A stretch of DNA of 57,699 bases, taken from the NCBI GenBank assembly GCA_001579985.1, contig LRSR01010011.1:1-57699 (forward strand). The letters run 5' to 3'. The notes beneath the pieces are model-generated. The model saw nothing but the letters and a program-made list of their open reading frames with translations, was not told where the DNA came from and did not search any database. The translations under genes and the position numbers were made by a program. Numbering within the stretch: the first letter of the stretch is position 1; each line of letters starts with the position of its first letter. Source of the DNA: Hypsibius dujardini. Its lineage: Eukaryota; Tardigrada; Eutardigrada; Parachela; Hypsibiidae. Positions 36,400-47,707 of this stretch are shown one piece after another.

Positions 36400-36670
36400 C
36401 AAGGTTCAAAGAGTCTGTGTTTGTGCTTGAGTATGTGCTTGTGTTTGTGTCTATGTCCGTATCTGTGTCTGTGTTTGTGTATGTGTCTGTGTCTCTGTCT
36501 GTGTTTAAGTCCGTTTTCATGTCTTTGTCTGTACGTTTGTCTGTATCATTGTCTGTTTCTGTGATTCTGTGATAATGCCTGCGCTTGTGTCTGATTCTGT
36601 GCACATAGCTGCGTCTGTAACTACCCCTGCGTATCTAAATGTGTCTGGTGTTTGTGTTTGTGCCGCTATG
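36400..36670. repeat. Degenerate GTGTCT-type hexanucleotide repeat
   Basis: GTGTCTGT, GTGTTTGT, GTGTATGT and similar words recur in ~6-base register over 270 bases. Open frames here (Thr/Asp-rich on the minus strand) are by-products. Confidence 0.8.
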
Positions 36671-39600
36671 AATATCCGTCTTTCTGTGGCAACGTCTGTC
36701 TCTTTTTGCATAGTTCTAAGATCTAGCAATTCAAATTGCTCTTTACATACTACTTTCATGTTCAGTACATTTCAGTTTTTTCAACGTTGGGCGACCGCTT
36801 TCCAGTTCTTCGTCTTACAAAATTTTCGCGTCACTTGTGGAAAAAAATGTTTACGAATTCAATATTTATATGTTACGAAATACATAAAAAATTCATGAAA
36901 ACTGAGGTGATGATTTTTTTGGAGATACAGAGTAAGAACCAGCAAGGAACATCGTTTTTTATGGAGCATCGCACAGTAAAATGAAAAATAATGTAAAAAT
37001 AACGAGTGTTACGGTTTTCGTTTTTCATTTCATTCAATTTTGTTGTTGTTGGTCAGTAGGCTCATCGGACCGATTTGAACGCAGAAAATAGTGCGTATGT
37101 AGGGCGAGAAATATGGCACCGACATATGCTAGTAAATACGTGCATGGTTTGGGCTACTGCTTACTTGTGTTTGCCGGTTTGGGTGTGGTTATCTGCCTGG
37201 TATCTGCCTATCTACCAAATTCAATATTGTTCAAGATGTCGAAATATTTGACATGGTAAATTTGATGAGTTATTCCTTGTAAAGTAATGTAATTAATAAG
37301 AAATAAAGTTGAAGGCAAACATGTACAGCCCGTTGAGGAAGAAAGTGTGACGAAGATTTTTTGACTGGTTTGAAAATATTGACTTCATGAAATCCACATT
37401 TTAATTTAATATTTTATATTAAGTGCCATTAGCACTTTAGCAGACTTGCTATATGCCTTTATTCCACCCTAAATTGCAGGCTATCATGTTAAGACGAAAA
37501 CCATCCTACATACGTCCTTCTATCGCTCGCATAAGACAAATCGACAAAATAGGTGAAAATTTATTGTCCTGTTGCTAGCAACTCTTGTCCATCTGCCACA
37601 CAGCTCATAAACAGACATCCGCATGGACAGACTTACAAACAGAAAAATAAACAGACAGACCAACCAGTCAGGAAGGCATGTAGATAATCAGACACATGGA
37701 CAGGTAAGTAGACTATAGCCCTGCTATGTACACACATTCAAATTATGAATTATGAAAAAAAATTAATACACAATCTCGGTTTGACGCTTACAATATAAAG
37801 TTCGTGTCGCAGTTCTCTTCGTTTCCATCCCTTTTTTTCTTTGCGGCATTCGTCAGTTAATAGCTTTTCCTAATATTGGTACCGTTAGGCATGGTTTATG
37901 GATGACTGGGTTTTATTTAAAGTTTAAAACAGTAGATTTCTTCTCTTGTTTTTTTTCCATTTTTGGCGCGATTTTTGCGATGGGTTCTGTACGGGATTAA
38001 CTTTTGGCCGGGGCCCTGATCGCCGTCAAAACAGCTGCACCAAGAGATTTCCCGCCTGAGAACGGCCAATTAAGTTTGCAACAGGAGTCGCACAACAAAA
38101 TTGCAAAGAATAATTTGACATGTTTTTTGTTTTTTGTTTGGTTCTTCAATAAATAAACTAGTTTTTATTATTATTTTAATTTAATAAATAAATAAGTGCA
38201 GTTTTTTTAAATACTCGGGAGAATTAGATTTTTCAATAGTTTCTGATCAACGCTTTATATTAAAACTTATTTTTTTTAAATATTTTATTAATTCACTATT
38301 TAGTTTAATATTTATATTTATAATGAAAAGAGTGATTATTGCGTTTTAGTAATAAATAATAATTTTAAGAATATTCGAAGAGTATTTTTAAATAATTGGA
38401 ATTTGTTTGGCGAAAGAGTCATTTTTTCCACACATTCTTTGAAATAAGGGCAATTGTTTGCCTTTTTTTCACACGTTTCGACTGATAAACCTGTTTAAAT
38501 ATATTTAAGTTTTCTTTGTTAGGGATCAGTAATTTGAGTAGGTTTTATTTTGTGATTTTATTTTAATTATGTTATACTATTTCCATAATTATTTCATATA
38601 TAATATCATATATAGTTATTTTGTATTTAATATTGTATATTAAGTTTACATATTACAATATATGAATATTTTATTTATTTTTTTTATTTTTTTTGTGTTG
38701 TCATCACTTCAGCTGTCGTTTCAGATAGCCTGACAGTGATTAAGGAGAACGTCTAATTCAAGACAGGCTATTTTCAAACAATCTCGCACATGTGCTGACG
38801 TTTTTAACAGATTGGATAGGGGAATTGTTAGTCTCTTGACAGTTTTAGTCAGATGAGTATCCAACCCAAATATTTTACTCGAGAAAGTGGGTTAATGACT
38901 GCAAAGTACCGGGTGCGGGAAAGCGTTTCGCAATACACTAAATTTGCTGAATCTAACCCTTATATAAAATGATGAAAACAAGTATTAATGTTTTATTTCG
39001 AAAGAAAATCTATAGGTCTGTGAAACATTTGCTCGGTTCGACATTGAGAGGAGCAGGACAGGTGCTATGCATTGGTTTGTGGCAGCACTTAAAAATTGAT
39101 TGTTGCCTGGTTGATGGCAAATTTTGTTAAGTTTGCTGACCTAGATCAAAACTGATTCGCATTTCTCAAAGCAAAGCATAAGCAACAAAACGTTAAAACA
39201 TTTATGTTGTGATACTTTAATGGGGCTGCCCCATGCAGAAGGAAAAAGTCAATTTGAAGGCAACCTTGGTTTAAAGAAAAATTAACAAAACAACGTAGCA
39301 GGGTCAAGTTCAGCCGATTTTTTAATCATGCATCTCTAACTTCAGATCAAAACTGGAAACTAAAAGTGCTACAAAAAAATTTGTTTCAAAAATTTGTTTC
39401 AAAAATTTGTTATTCATTCCATTAGCGCCAATTGCATGTTAAATGTCGACAGAAGATTTTTTATTTTTCATTCGAAAACGGCTTGACCGATTCTTGTAAA
39501 CCCAATTGATTTTCGAGTTGAGGTGTTACCCAAAAATTACAGATCAAAATTTTGTCCCTCGTCGGCTGACCATTGTCCTCTAAAAATGGCCAAACCTGGG

Positions 39601-41823
39601 CATTCTGCTTTTTCCTAGGCGAAAGAGTCGCGGAACGCGGCGAAGTAGCTATAAATGATAAAAATACGAATAGATTTTGTTGCACCCTACGTGGAAAGTA
39701 AACAGAATTCAGAAAAAAGTTTAGCGAAGTCGAACTGATGACCAGAACATGGCCATTGGTAAAAAAACCCTCGTTTTTTGTAGAAAAGTGGATAAAACTT
39801 GTTTCTACAAAACCCGGCGCTTAGTCGGATTTTTACGAATCGGCATATTTACAATGAAAACTCAGGAAATGAAATAAATACCCCAGTATTGTTTAACTTC
39901 CGATGTCTCTTATGTGCGAGCCAAACGAGTTACGGGGCTAAATTTTTAAAATCAAAACATGCTAACCTCTGCTTATGAAAAGTATTCTGGCAGATCGGAA
40001 TTTGAAAGCTCCGATTCGTCCCTCGTTAGCTGCCGTTATAACAAATCCGCAAATTTATACCTGCACTTTTGACACCCGTACATCCCCCTGCTTCGCCCCG
40101 CCCCGCCTCTTGCCTGCCCCGGGGACGTGTAGAAAAATTCCGGACTTGTGGGTCAATTTATAAAAGCCGGCGAACTGGAAACAATTTTTTATGCAGCCTT
40201 AGATTCTACTTCCATGTGACGATTTTAAAAGGTGGTAGAATTGCAGCATGATTTTCAATTTTTTTAAGTAGTCCTATATTATTGATGACTTGCAGTATTT
40301 AATTCATCGATCAAACTTTGAGGACTTTTTGGATAAATTGCATTGTTTAAAAAGCAGTGGAAGATGCTATTGGCGTTGCTTTTTACGATACAAAAAACGA
40401 GGTTTCGAATAATGTTAGATGGCATTTTGAGGAACCATCCGTTCCAGAATTTAAAATTCATCGGCCTGAAAAGAACCTGTTTGGAAGTAACAAAGCGGAG
40501 CTATAAATGACTTTCAATTTGCATGGGCCGGACACTCAGGGGTGCACTTTCAGAAATGATCCATAACTCCGCCGCCTAAAGTTCAACAATAATTCTGCTG
40601 ATGCCAATTTGAAATTCAAGTTATAAAATTCGGTCGTTTCCTGTTCAACAGCTCCGATACGATAAATCATTTCCCGTATATTATACTCATTTCAATGCTA
40701 CAGCTACATAAACTTGCTAAATAATAAGCGGAAATAATGAAAAAGGGGAGAAAGGGACGATGGTATAAAAGGAGAGGGGGCACTATAGTATAAATATAAG
40801 TACCAATTTTTTGTAATTAATAACTAGTTTAGATCTAATTAAAAAATTTCAGCTCTTTCTGCAATCTCCTTTCGAAAAGCGTCCGAAGATAGCTGAGTTT
40901 TCAGCCAAATAATTGTTACTTAGTTTGCTATCCTTACCAGCAGCGATCCTTCATGTAGGGACGTTTTCGCTGAACATCCTACGGTAAGCAGAATGGGATG
41001 GGCCGTCTATCTGAAAACTGCGGCCGACATAACGATGACCATCTATGAACCCCCCCCCCCGATAAAAATCTAAAATATTGAAGTATTATTTGACGGGATT
41101 TATTGAACAACCGTCCGATTTTCATGTCCAGCATATGAATGGATAGCTAAATGAATTGGCTAGATGGGAGCGTAAAAATAGGAATCTCAGTTGTGCTGAA
41201 CGAAAAATATTTTCAAGGCGACGGAGAAGATTAGAAGCAGCCGGGAATCTTTTTTCGTGGAAGTTCTTCAGTTTTGGGCAACATTCAACGATTATGCGGG
41301 CTAATTTTCGTTATTGTTTTCTCAGGTTGGTAAGTTTTTCGTTAAATGTTCTGATATCCATGCCAGCCACCGTCTTACTTGTCTATCGGTGTGCGTACCT
41401 ACCTTACGTTGAGCTTGTTTATCTGCCTTTCTGCTTGATTGTCTGCTTAGCTGCCTGTCAGCCTGCCTGCGGTGACCGTATTACCGTTCTGTTCAGAAAC
41501 GTTTTATTATCAGATTAACGCAGCAGAAATCAACTAATGTGAACAAGAGAAAGCAAGAAAGCAAAACCAGAAATGGAGCTTTTTTTGGTGCTCGGCTGTC
41601 TTACAGAGAGGTAAAGGGCAAACCCTCTCCAAACAACGTACGAATAAAGCAGCTTAATATGAAAGGGGAAACAACAAAGCGAACACATTAAAATTGGACA
41701 GATGCGGAATCGGAGTCCGTGGGGATGTCCTTCCGCTTGCCTAAACAATCAATCCTTTTAGACTATAACCAATTTCTTCCACATGCCTATTTCTTGAGCT
41801 AATAGCATAATTTACTCACGGCA
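36671..41823. other. Longest gene-free stretch, strongly AT-rich in the middle
   Basis: No ORF of note between about 37000 and 39460. 38100-38700 is extremely AT-rich with many TTTATT/ATATAT words. Around 37560-37720 there is a degenerate CAGACA tract. I see no gene or element ends. Confidence 0.5.
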
Positions 41824-42611
41824 TCACTTCAGGCGAATCAAGACTACCACAACCGTGGCGAAACCAGCCCCACCGACGCTGCAACAGATGACGACAAGGT
41901 AGACGATTCCGCTTGCTTCGTCGGAACTGACAGCTTTAGCCAGAGCTTTTGAAACTGCAGCCGGTCTCGCAACTTGCAGCGTTCCGGTCGGTTGCATGGC
42001 TATCTTCTGTCGATTGCATGGCTACAGAGTACGTGGAAAGGTGAATATTTGTGTTGAAAGTACGAAGTTCCGAAGGAGTAGTGAAATGTGTTGAGTTGAT
42101 GATTGGGAAAATTGAAAAAATGCCTATGTGAGCTTATCGAGCTCGTGTTTTTAGGCAGGCAAAGCTGGTAACATGTGTGGAACAAAGAATATGTACTTTA
42201 AAAGAAAAAAACAGACATTTATGGTGCTGGTGTTCCTTTCGGAGAGAGAATCTTTCAATGATGACGTAAAGTATGCGCAAAGTAGCAGTCGAAAATTGAG
42301 CTCACTTCTGTTGCATCGCGATGCGCAATCAGCTCTCGCGGCTCCTCATTCACGTACCTGCAACCAAGGAGGCAGACTGTTGTAGGTGGACAAAGGCAAT
42401 AGACGCGCGATCCATATATTGGCCTCTCAAGCAGTTTTGGCGCGCAATTCCTGACGTTTTCGATCATTTTTTGAACTGTGTCCGATTGGAGCGTCAATCC
42501 AGATGATAGTCCCTTATAAAACACTTCATTCACCATCGGTATAACAGGTTTGTCATTCATTAAAACAATCAATATGACAAAATGCATTTTGATAATTGTA
42601 TTTCGTTTCAT
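41824..42611 (-). CDS. Small single-pass membrane protein (intact family member)
   Basis: Two minus-strand exons (42611-42306 and 42021-41824) join in phase 0 at GTGAGC / CTGTAG to a 167-residue protein of no family I recognise. The start MKRNTIIKMHFVILIVL looks like a signal peptide. An ectodomain of ~100 residues follows, with cysteines in NVRNCAP and YCLCPPTTVCLLGC. A membrane segment at about residues 140-163 (IVYLVVICCSVGGAGFATVV) is followed by only IRLK-type residues before the stop. The membrane segment matches the LTR-split copy at 27628. The predicted topology is a type I protein with an almost absent cytoplasmic tail. An alternative donor GTACGT within exon 1 is stronger but does not join in phase. 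Confidence 0.5.
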
Positions 42612-43699
42612 GCCCTACACGTTATTTGTATTAATTAGGTGGGTTATGACATTGAGATACTGGATGAGAATCTGATTCAGATAATAAATTCGAAAGTGTA
42701 TGTATCCAATTTCAATTTCTCTTGAAAACAGCTATTACGACCGGTTTTGGTCCACTCGAATAAAATATAAGAATATAATAAGATAAAAAACAGCATACAA
42801 AAAAATGTATCTAATCATGTTAATTATGTAATTATTCCGCTTGGATATTACCTCAAGAACTGCTGACGTTGGCATATTTTCAGGAAAAGTCTAGAACAAA
42901 TTATGCAGTTGTGTGAGCCGATTAAATCCATATTTACGGCATAATTCAGGTACGGTTGTCGACATGATGTGCGAAATTGTTGCTGTGATTAAATAAGTAT
43001 CTTTCTGTAATTATACAATGTTAACTTAAAAATCTAGCTGAAACCGTCATCCAGTGCAAAATTTCGACTCAGGGATGACTCGTTTGTAGAAAATGCGGGA
43101 AATACCGTTACTAGAGTCGTGCTTGCATGCACAGGTTCTTTTAGACGATTCGTCTTGCTTGTGATACGTCATTGCTTTCAATCACATGTGAGTCATTTGC
43201 GGCTCATGATCAAAAAGAAGTTTCTAGCCATGCAGTTAAGGATTATGACACTCTGCGAGATCGACAGCCGTGTTAACTCAGTCAGTCCAAATTTCAATCT
43301 TTTTTCGATCAGGCGGTTAAAACTGCGCTCATTGAGTCCCGTTTTGGTCTTATTTTGACGCTGATTTGCAATTTTTGTCGGTGTTTTCTGCAACATTCAC
43401 ATGTAGCTTGTTCTTGGCATCTAATGTGACCGCCCTTTCTAACTTTAACAATGGCGATGAAAGTTACCAACCTGTTTCGGAAAACAGCAGCAAAGGTAAT
43501 AACATAATTTTCCCCGCATTTTAGATAACCCTCTTATGAAAACAGAGTTATTTAGGAATGGTTTGAAAAGAACAACTGCACGTATTACGGAATAAAATTA
43601 GAAGCGACAAATCTGTACGTGATGGGATTCACACTAAGGATTACAGAGGGAGTTCGTGCAGGTGGCCAACCAATTATATTTAAATTCTTGTTCTTATTC

Positions 43700-43702
<3 letters not shown>
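42612..43702. other. Stretch without a recognisable gene
   Basis: AT-rich unique sequence; short frames only. It separates the membrane-protein gene from the ATT microsatellite. Confidence 0.5.
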
Positions 43703-43776
<74 letters not shown>

Positions 43777-43795
43777 TACTATTAATTACTATTAT
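43703..43795. repeat. (ATT)n microsatellite
   Basis: About 30 near-perfect ATT/TTA units ending in AATTACTATT variants, directly abutting the element that starts at 43797. Confidence 0.95.
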
Positions 43796-43796
43796 T

Positions 43797-44242
43797 AGAC
43801 CGAGGAGCGAAGCGTCGAGGTCCTCTAAGTCGCAATGCTGTGATTGTCTGACTGTCACAGTCATGGGCGGGGTAATCACATTGAGTGTTCGCATATGATT
43901 GGGCAGTGTAGTCTAGGGCGCCCTACCCTTTGGACTACAGTGCACTGTACTGTACTGTACAATCTCGATAAATTGGTGCTGCGTTTTAAACCCACCCGTA
44001 CATTATCACTGCACACACTGTGCTTCACTGCAGTCATAATATACGGTGGATCTTAATTAAAATTCGAACACTCGAGATTGATATACTGTACTGTCTCGAT
44101 CATTTGGTGCTGCATTTTAGATTCACCGTATATTATGACTGCAGTTTGAGTTTTGATTCCGGACCTTCTTCATTCAACACGAAATTTTTGGAAATTCGCT
44201 CAATAACAGTTAAAAACTGCAATTGACTGAGCTCCTCGGTCT
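43797..44242. mobile_element. MITE with AGACCGAGGAGC ends and internal duplication
   Basis: A 446-base element bounded by AGACCGAGGAGC and its exact inverse GCTCCTCGGTCT. Inside, a ~58-base block (ACTGTAC...TCTCGAT, TTGGTGCTGC.TTTTA, TTAT.ACTGC) occurs twice, at about 43947 and 44083. No transposase. It inserted at the edge of the ATT array, so no target duplication can be read with certainty. Confidence 0.82.
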
Positions 44243-44390
44243 TTCCATTGATCGCATCGACAGCTAGTTATATGTATTAGTTAGTTAAGTTCTAAGCAGT
44301 TTCATCGACCATAGCATGACAAAAAAATAAGGAAATGATAGCTAATCTGATAAACATTCAGATTTAAAAATAATTCTGTTGTCATTACAG

Positions 44391-47215
44391 CCATTGCAAA
44401 GAACATGGACTGGAAATGGATAAACTACCCATTCTCCGTCGCAGTCTGCAGGAAGACGGGCATACTTACTGCTTCTGAAGTGAAATGTACCTCTTCCGAA
44501 CGGACGGTGTGGTCAAAACAATTTCTCCGGCGGCTGCTCGTTACGTGTGGGTCCAGGCCAAACTGGCTAATTTGGTGCCTCTGTTGCCGTACAACGAACA
44601 GGGTGATACTGATGTCTTGGAGATCATCAGACGAAACTGCAGGACGACAACATGCCAGACAACTTCATTTGCTTCCTCCTGGTTTACGGTGAGTGTCGTC
44701 TTGTTTAGAGTCCGAAATTAAAACTAAAACTGCTAACTTAATTTCTTTGTCTGAGCACGCAAATTTTGCAAATTTTTTGTTTTGCGACATCAGATTACGG
44801 CATTTTATTGTATATATATATATACTACTTTACATTTGGTCTCACAAAGTTGTAATGCGGAACAAAATTTGTCCTTGTTTTTTTTAAAACAATTTAAATC
44901 ACTGGTCGTTGTTAAAAAAAAGTTTTCAAAAAAGTGCCATCAGATGATAAGTTAAATAGGCTTTCAAAATGATGTGAGGAACTTCATGCAAAAGCAGAAT
45001 ATGCTTTAAATTTTTCCCTGCGTTACATATACTGTAATGTTTCAATAACATTCAATTCAGGCCAAACAAATATCTTGAGTCTCCATTACCAAGAGCTGTT
45101 GCACACATTTGGCCACATTCAGGCCCTCAGTGCCACCGGTCCAAGAAGTACGGGCAAAACACTGTCAACCGAAGTGTCAGTTGGTTTCTTGGGATTAAAT
45201 ACGGAAAAAATTTGTGTCGTGAAAGACCTTACCCCTTCAGCACTGCGAGACCTTTATGCCAATGACCACTTCCCGCTAATCCTACATGACTGCAAGAATC
45301 TGGACACGATCGTAACAGCACTAATGGAGTGCTTTGAAGGAAAAGATGTCCAAAAGCATGAGTCGCAACAAGCACCAGGGACTACGCTGTCAGTCACCTG
45401 CAATAAAAGAACCATGAAATACCTGCAATCGAAGTACATTTTTCGCAACCATTGGCCTTGTGTATTTTACGTGAGAATTAACTAACTTATTGAATACTCT
45501 CATTTTTTAGTTTCGCAGCACTCTCACGCGCTGTTATGATTCCGATGCTCGAAGAAATGAGCCCGATGACAGAGGTTCAGCTTTCTGATGTACTTAGGGG
45601 AAAGCAGACAGCGGCCAAACACTTTCCCGCACTGCTCAATTTGACGGAGGAGGATAAACGGGAACTAAAGAAAAGAGCGTTTGGACTCCAGGAAACAGTG
45701 ACAAACGCAATGAGCGGAGTCACTGACAGTCATCACCGGATCTCCAAAAACTACAGCATCCTCACTGCGGCAACGGGGTTAGTAAGTTTTTGACGATGTG
45801 CCAAGCAATTAACGACGTAACATCTACAAAAAGCGGGTCCGGATGCAGTTTATAAAGAAAACGGGATACTCTGTGTGGATTCCAAAAGTTTTGCCATTCA
45901 TACTTGAGAAGCTACTACCGTCTGCGGGCTCCTTCTACAAGTACCGCATTAGCAACGATTCAAGTATTCAAGCAGCAAATAGTAGCTTGACTTTGTCATC
46001 TTCAAAAAACTTAATCATCCAATTGTGCGACGCTCTTCAAAAGCTGCAGGAAAATAATTAAGTCATCGTATGTTCGGCCTTTTTCTGTCCCAATTTTTAT
46101 CGCCAAGGATTGTAACCGTGAAATCTATATTTCAACAGATCAGCGAGTTTGTGAAGTTCTTGCCTGAAAAAAAGTTCCTAGCGATTATGGAGCATTGTTT
46201 CCTGCAAGCGTTGGAGGAAACTGAATTCCCCAAATTGACTTCTCAGAGCTCAAATCCATTCCTAGTGTATTGTCAGGAAAGAAGGCACTGACTGTGCGGT
46301 TTCATGATGAGAAAACCGCACGAGTAGTGAGTTTTCCTAGTACTCTCTTCTCAGCAACCCAAGCGGTAATCATTGGAGATACAAGTAGGAAGGAACCGGA
46401 ATCAAGGCATGGTGAGTTTGTATGTGATATGATTTATGAAGAGGCACATATTAATATTAGTTATAAATAGCATGCAAAACAATATTTATTGCAAGAAATA
46501 ATAAAAAAACTAAGAAAAAACTTGACTAACGTATTTCTTTTAAATTATTGTGTTGGTAAATGAACTGTAAACTTACTTTCATTATTGCCTGATATACAAG
46601 TATACGCGGAAGTTAACCCTAAACTATTATGCTCCAGAAAAGGAAGACGGCAGAGTTGCCAGTATGCAAAAAGCAAAGTTTCGCCGTTCAAGGCGCTGGA
46701 TGCACCAGTGCCGCCGCGCAACTCACTCGAGCCGGTTCATGTTCCACCTCAATTTGAACCCGTTGGGACTTCAACTCCAAATGCGGCGTCAGCTAATTTA
46801 AGGTTAAAACAAGCCGGTTGTTTATGCTTCTTTCACTAAAAGCATTTGTATCCAGGTCGCCACGTAATTTCAGAAGTCCAGTTGGCAATCCAGGGAACCT
46901 GGTGGCGGATGTCTCAGCCATTGAGGAAGGCAAGTGCACTGATTATTACATTTACACACATCGAAGGCGGTGTTTTTAGTTCTTTTGTTTTATTGCTCTC
47001 CGTCCTGTTTAGAGTCGTTGGGAGATCTGGACAATCAAGTTCCTCAATCAACTGGCGCAGCTCGTGTTTTGAGCGCTACATCATGCTTCCCAAACTTCGA
47101 CACTCTTTCACCACCACTCTCACTTCCCATCTTTCGGGTTTCTTGGGCTAATGTGGCCGCGTACGCGCCGTTGTGCCTTTGTAAGAGGTGGGAAAGGTCA
47201 TTTCCGGTATTTTGA
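44391..47215 (+). CDS. P-loop ATPase-like gene, multi-exon, partly frame-damaged
   Basis: Exon at 44391-44688 ends in FICFLLVYG and joins in phase to the exon starting 45061: QTNILSLHYQELL, then a Walker A loop TGPRSTGKT, then a segment with LILHDC and NLDTIVTALMECF. Similar P-loop proteins occur as multicopy genes in marine invertebrates and resemble DUF927-type ATPases (from memory, moderate confidence). Further exons follow near 45511-45782, 45836-46061, 46106-46420, 46600-46805, 46857-46929 and 47013-47215. The last three join in phase and give a Ser/Pro-rich tail; the junction at 46929 uses GC-AG. Problems: the first exon needs a TGA at about 44476 and a frame change near 44640 to be read through, and the 45470/45511 junction is unclear. 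It may be a decaying copy or contain missed mini-introns. An AATAAA follows at 47229. Confidence 0.55.
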
Positions 47216-47228
47216 ATGCCATAAAGAA

Positions 47229-47234
47229 AATAAA
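47229..47234 (+). terminator. Polyadenylation signal AATAAA
   Basis: AATAAA 14 bases past the stop of the P-loop ATPase-like gene. Confidence 0.55.
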
Positions 47235-47707
47235 ACTCCTTGACCCCTGCCTACGCATACGCCTGCTCTGTGGGTCTTCACACAATTATGTTTCAAATAA
47301 ATTTAGACGAAGGAAAAAAGGTCACACGCCCTTAGAACGACCTCACAAATTCTGTGCGGAATGGCGTATAATTTGTGTGAAAATTGGAAAGTTGGCAATC
47401 AATTTCAAAACGAGCAGTGGCTCCGCCCCCTGACATAAAAAACGTCTGAAAATCGAAGTTTTTACAGTCAAATTAGGGAAAAATTTCCAATTTCAAAATT
47501 CCAACAAAAAAGAATTATTTGGACCTCAACGCTGAAATAAATATCGAAATTCATCATAAATATGGCCTTAATTAAAACCATAAAGCGGAGTCATTCTGAA
47601 TTCGACACTTGAAAATCATCCCAAATAAGACCACTTCTCGACTCTTCTCCGCTAAACACTTAGAATGAAAGGTACATGTAAAAAGGGGAAAAAAAGGGTA
47701 AAACGTA

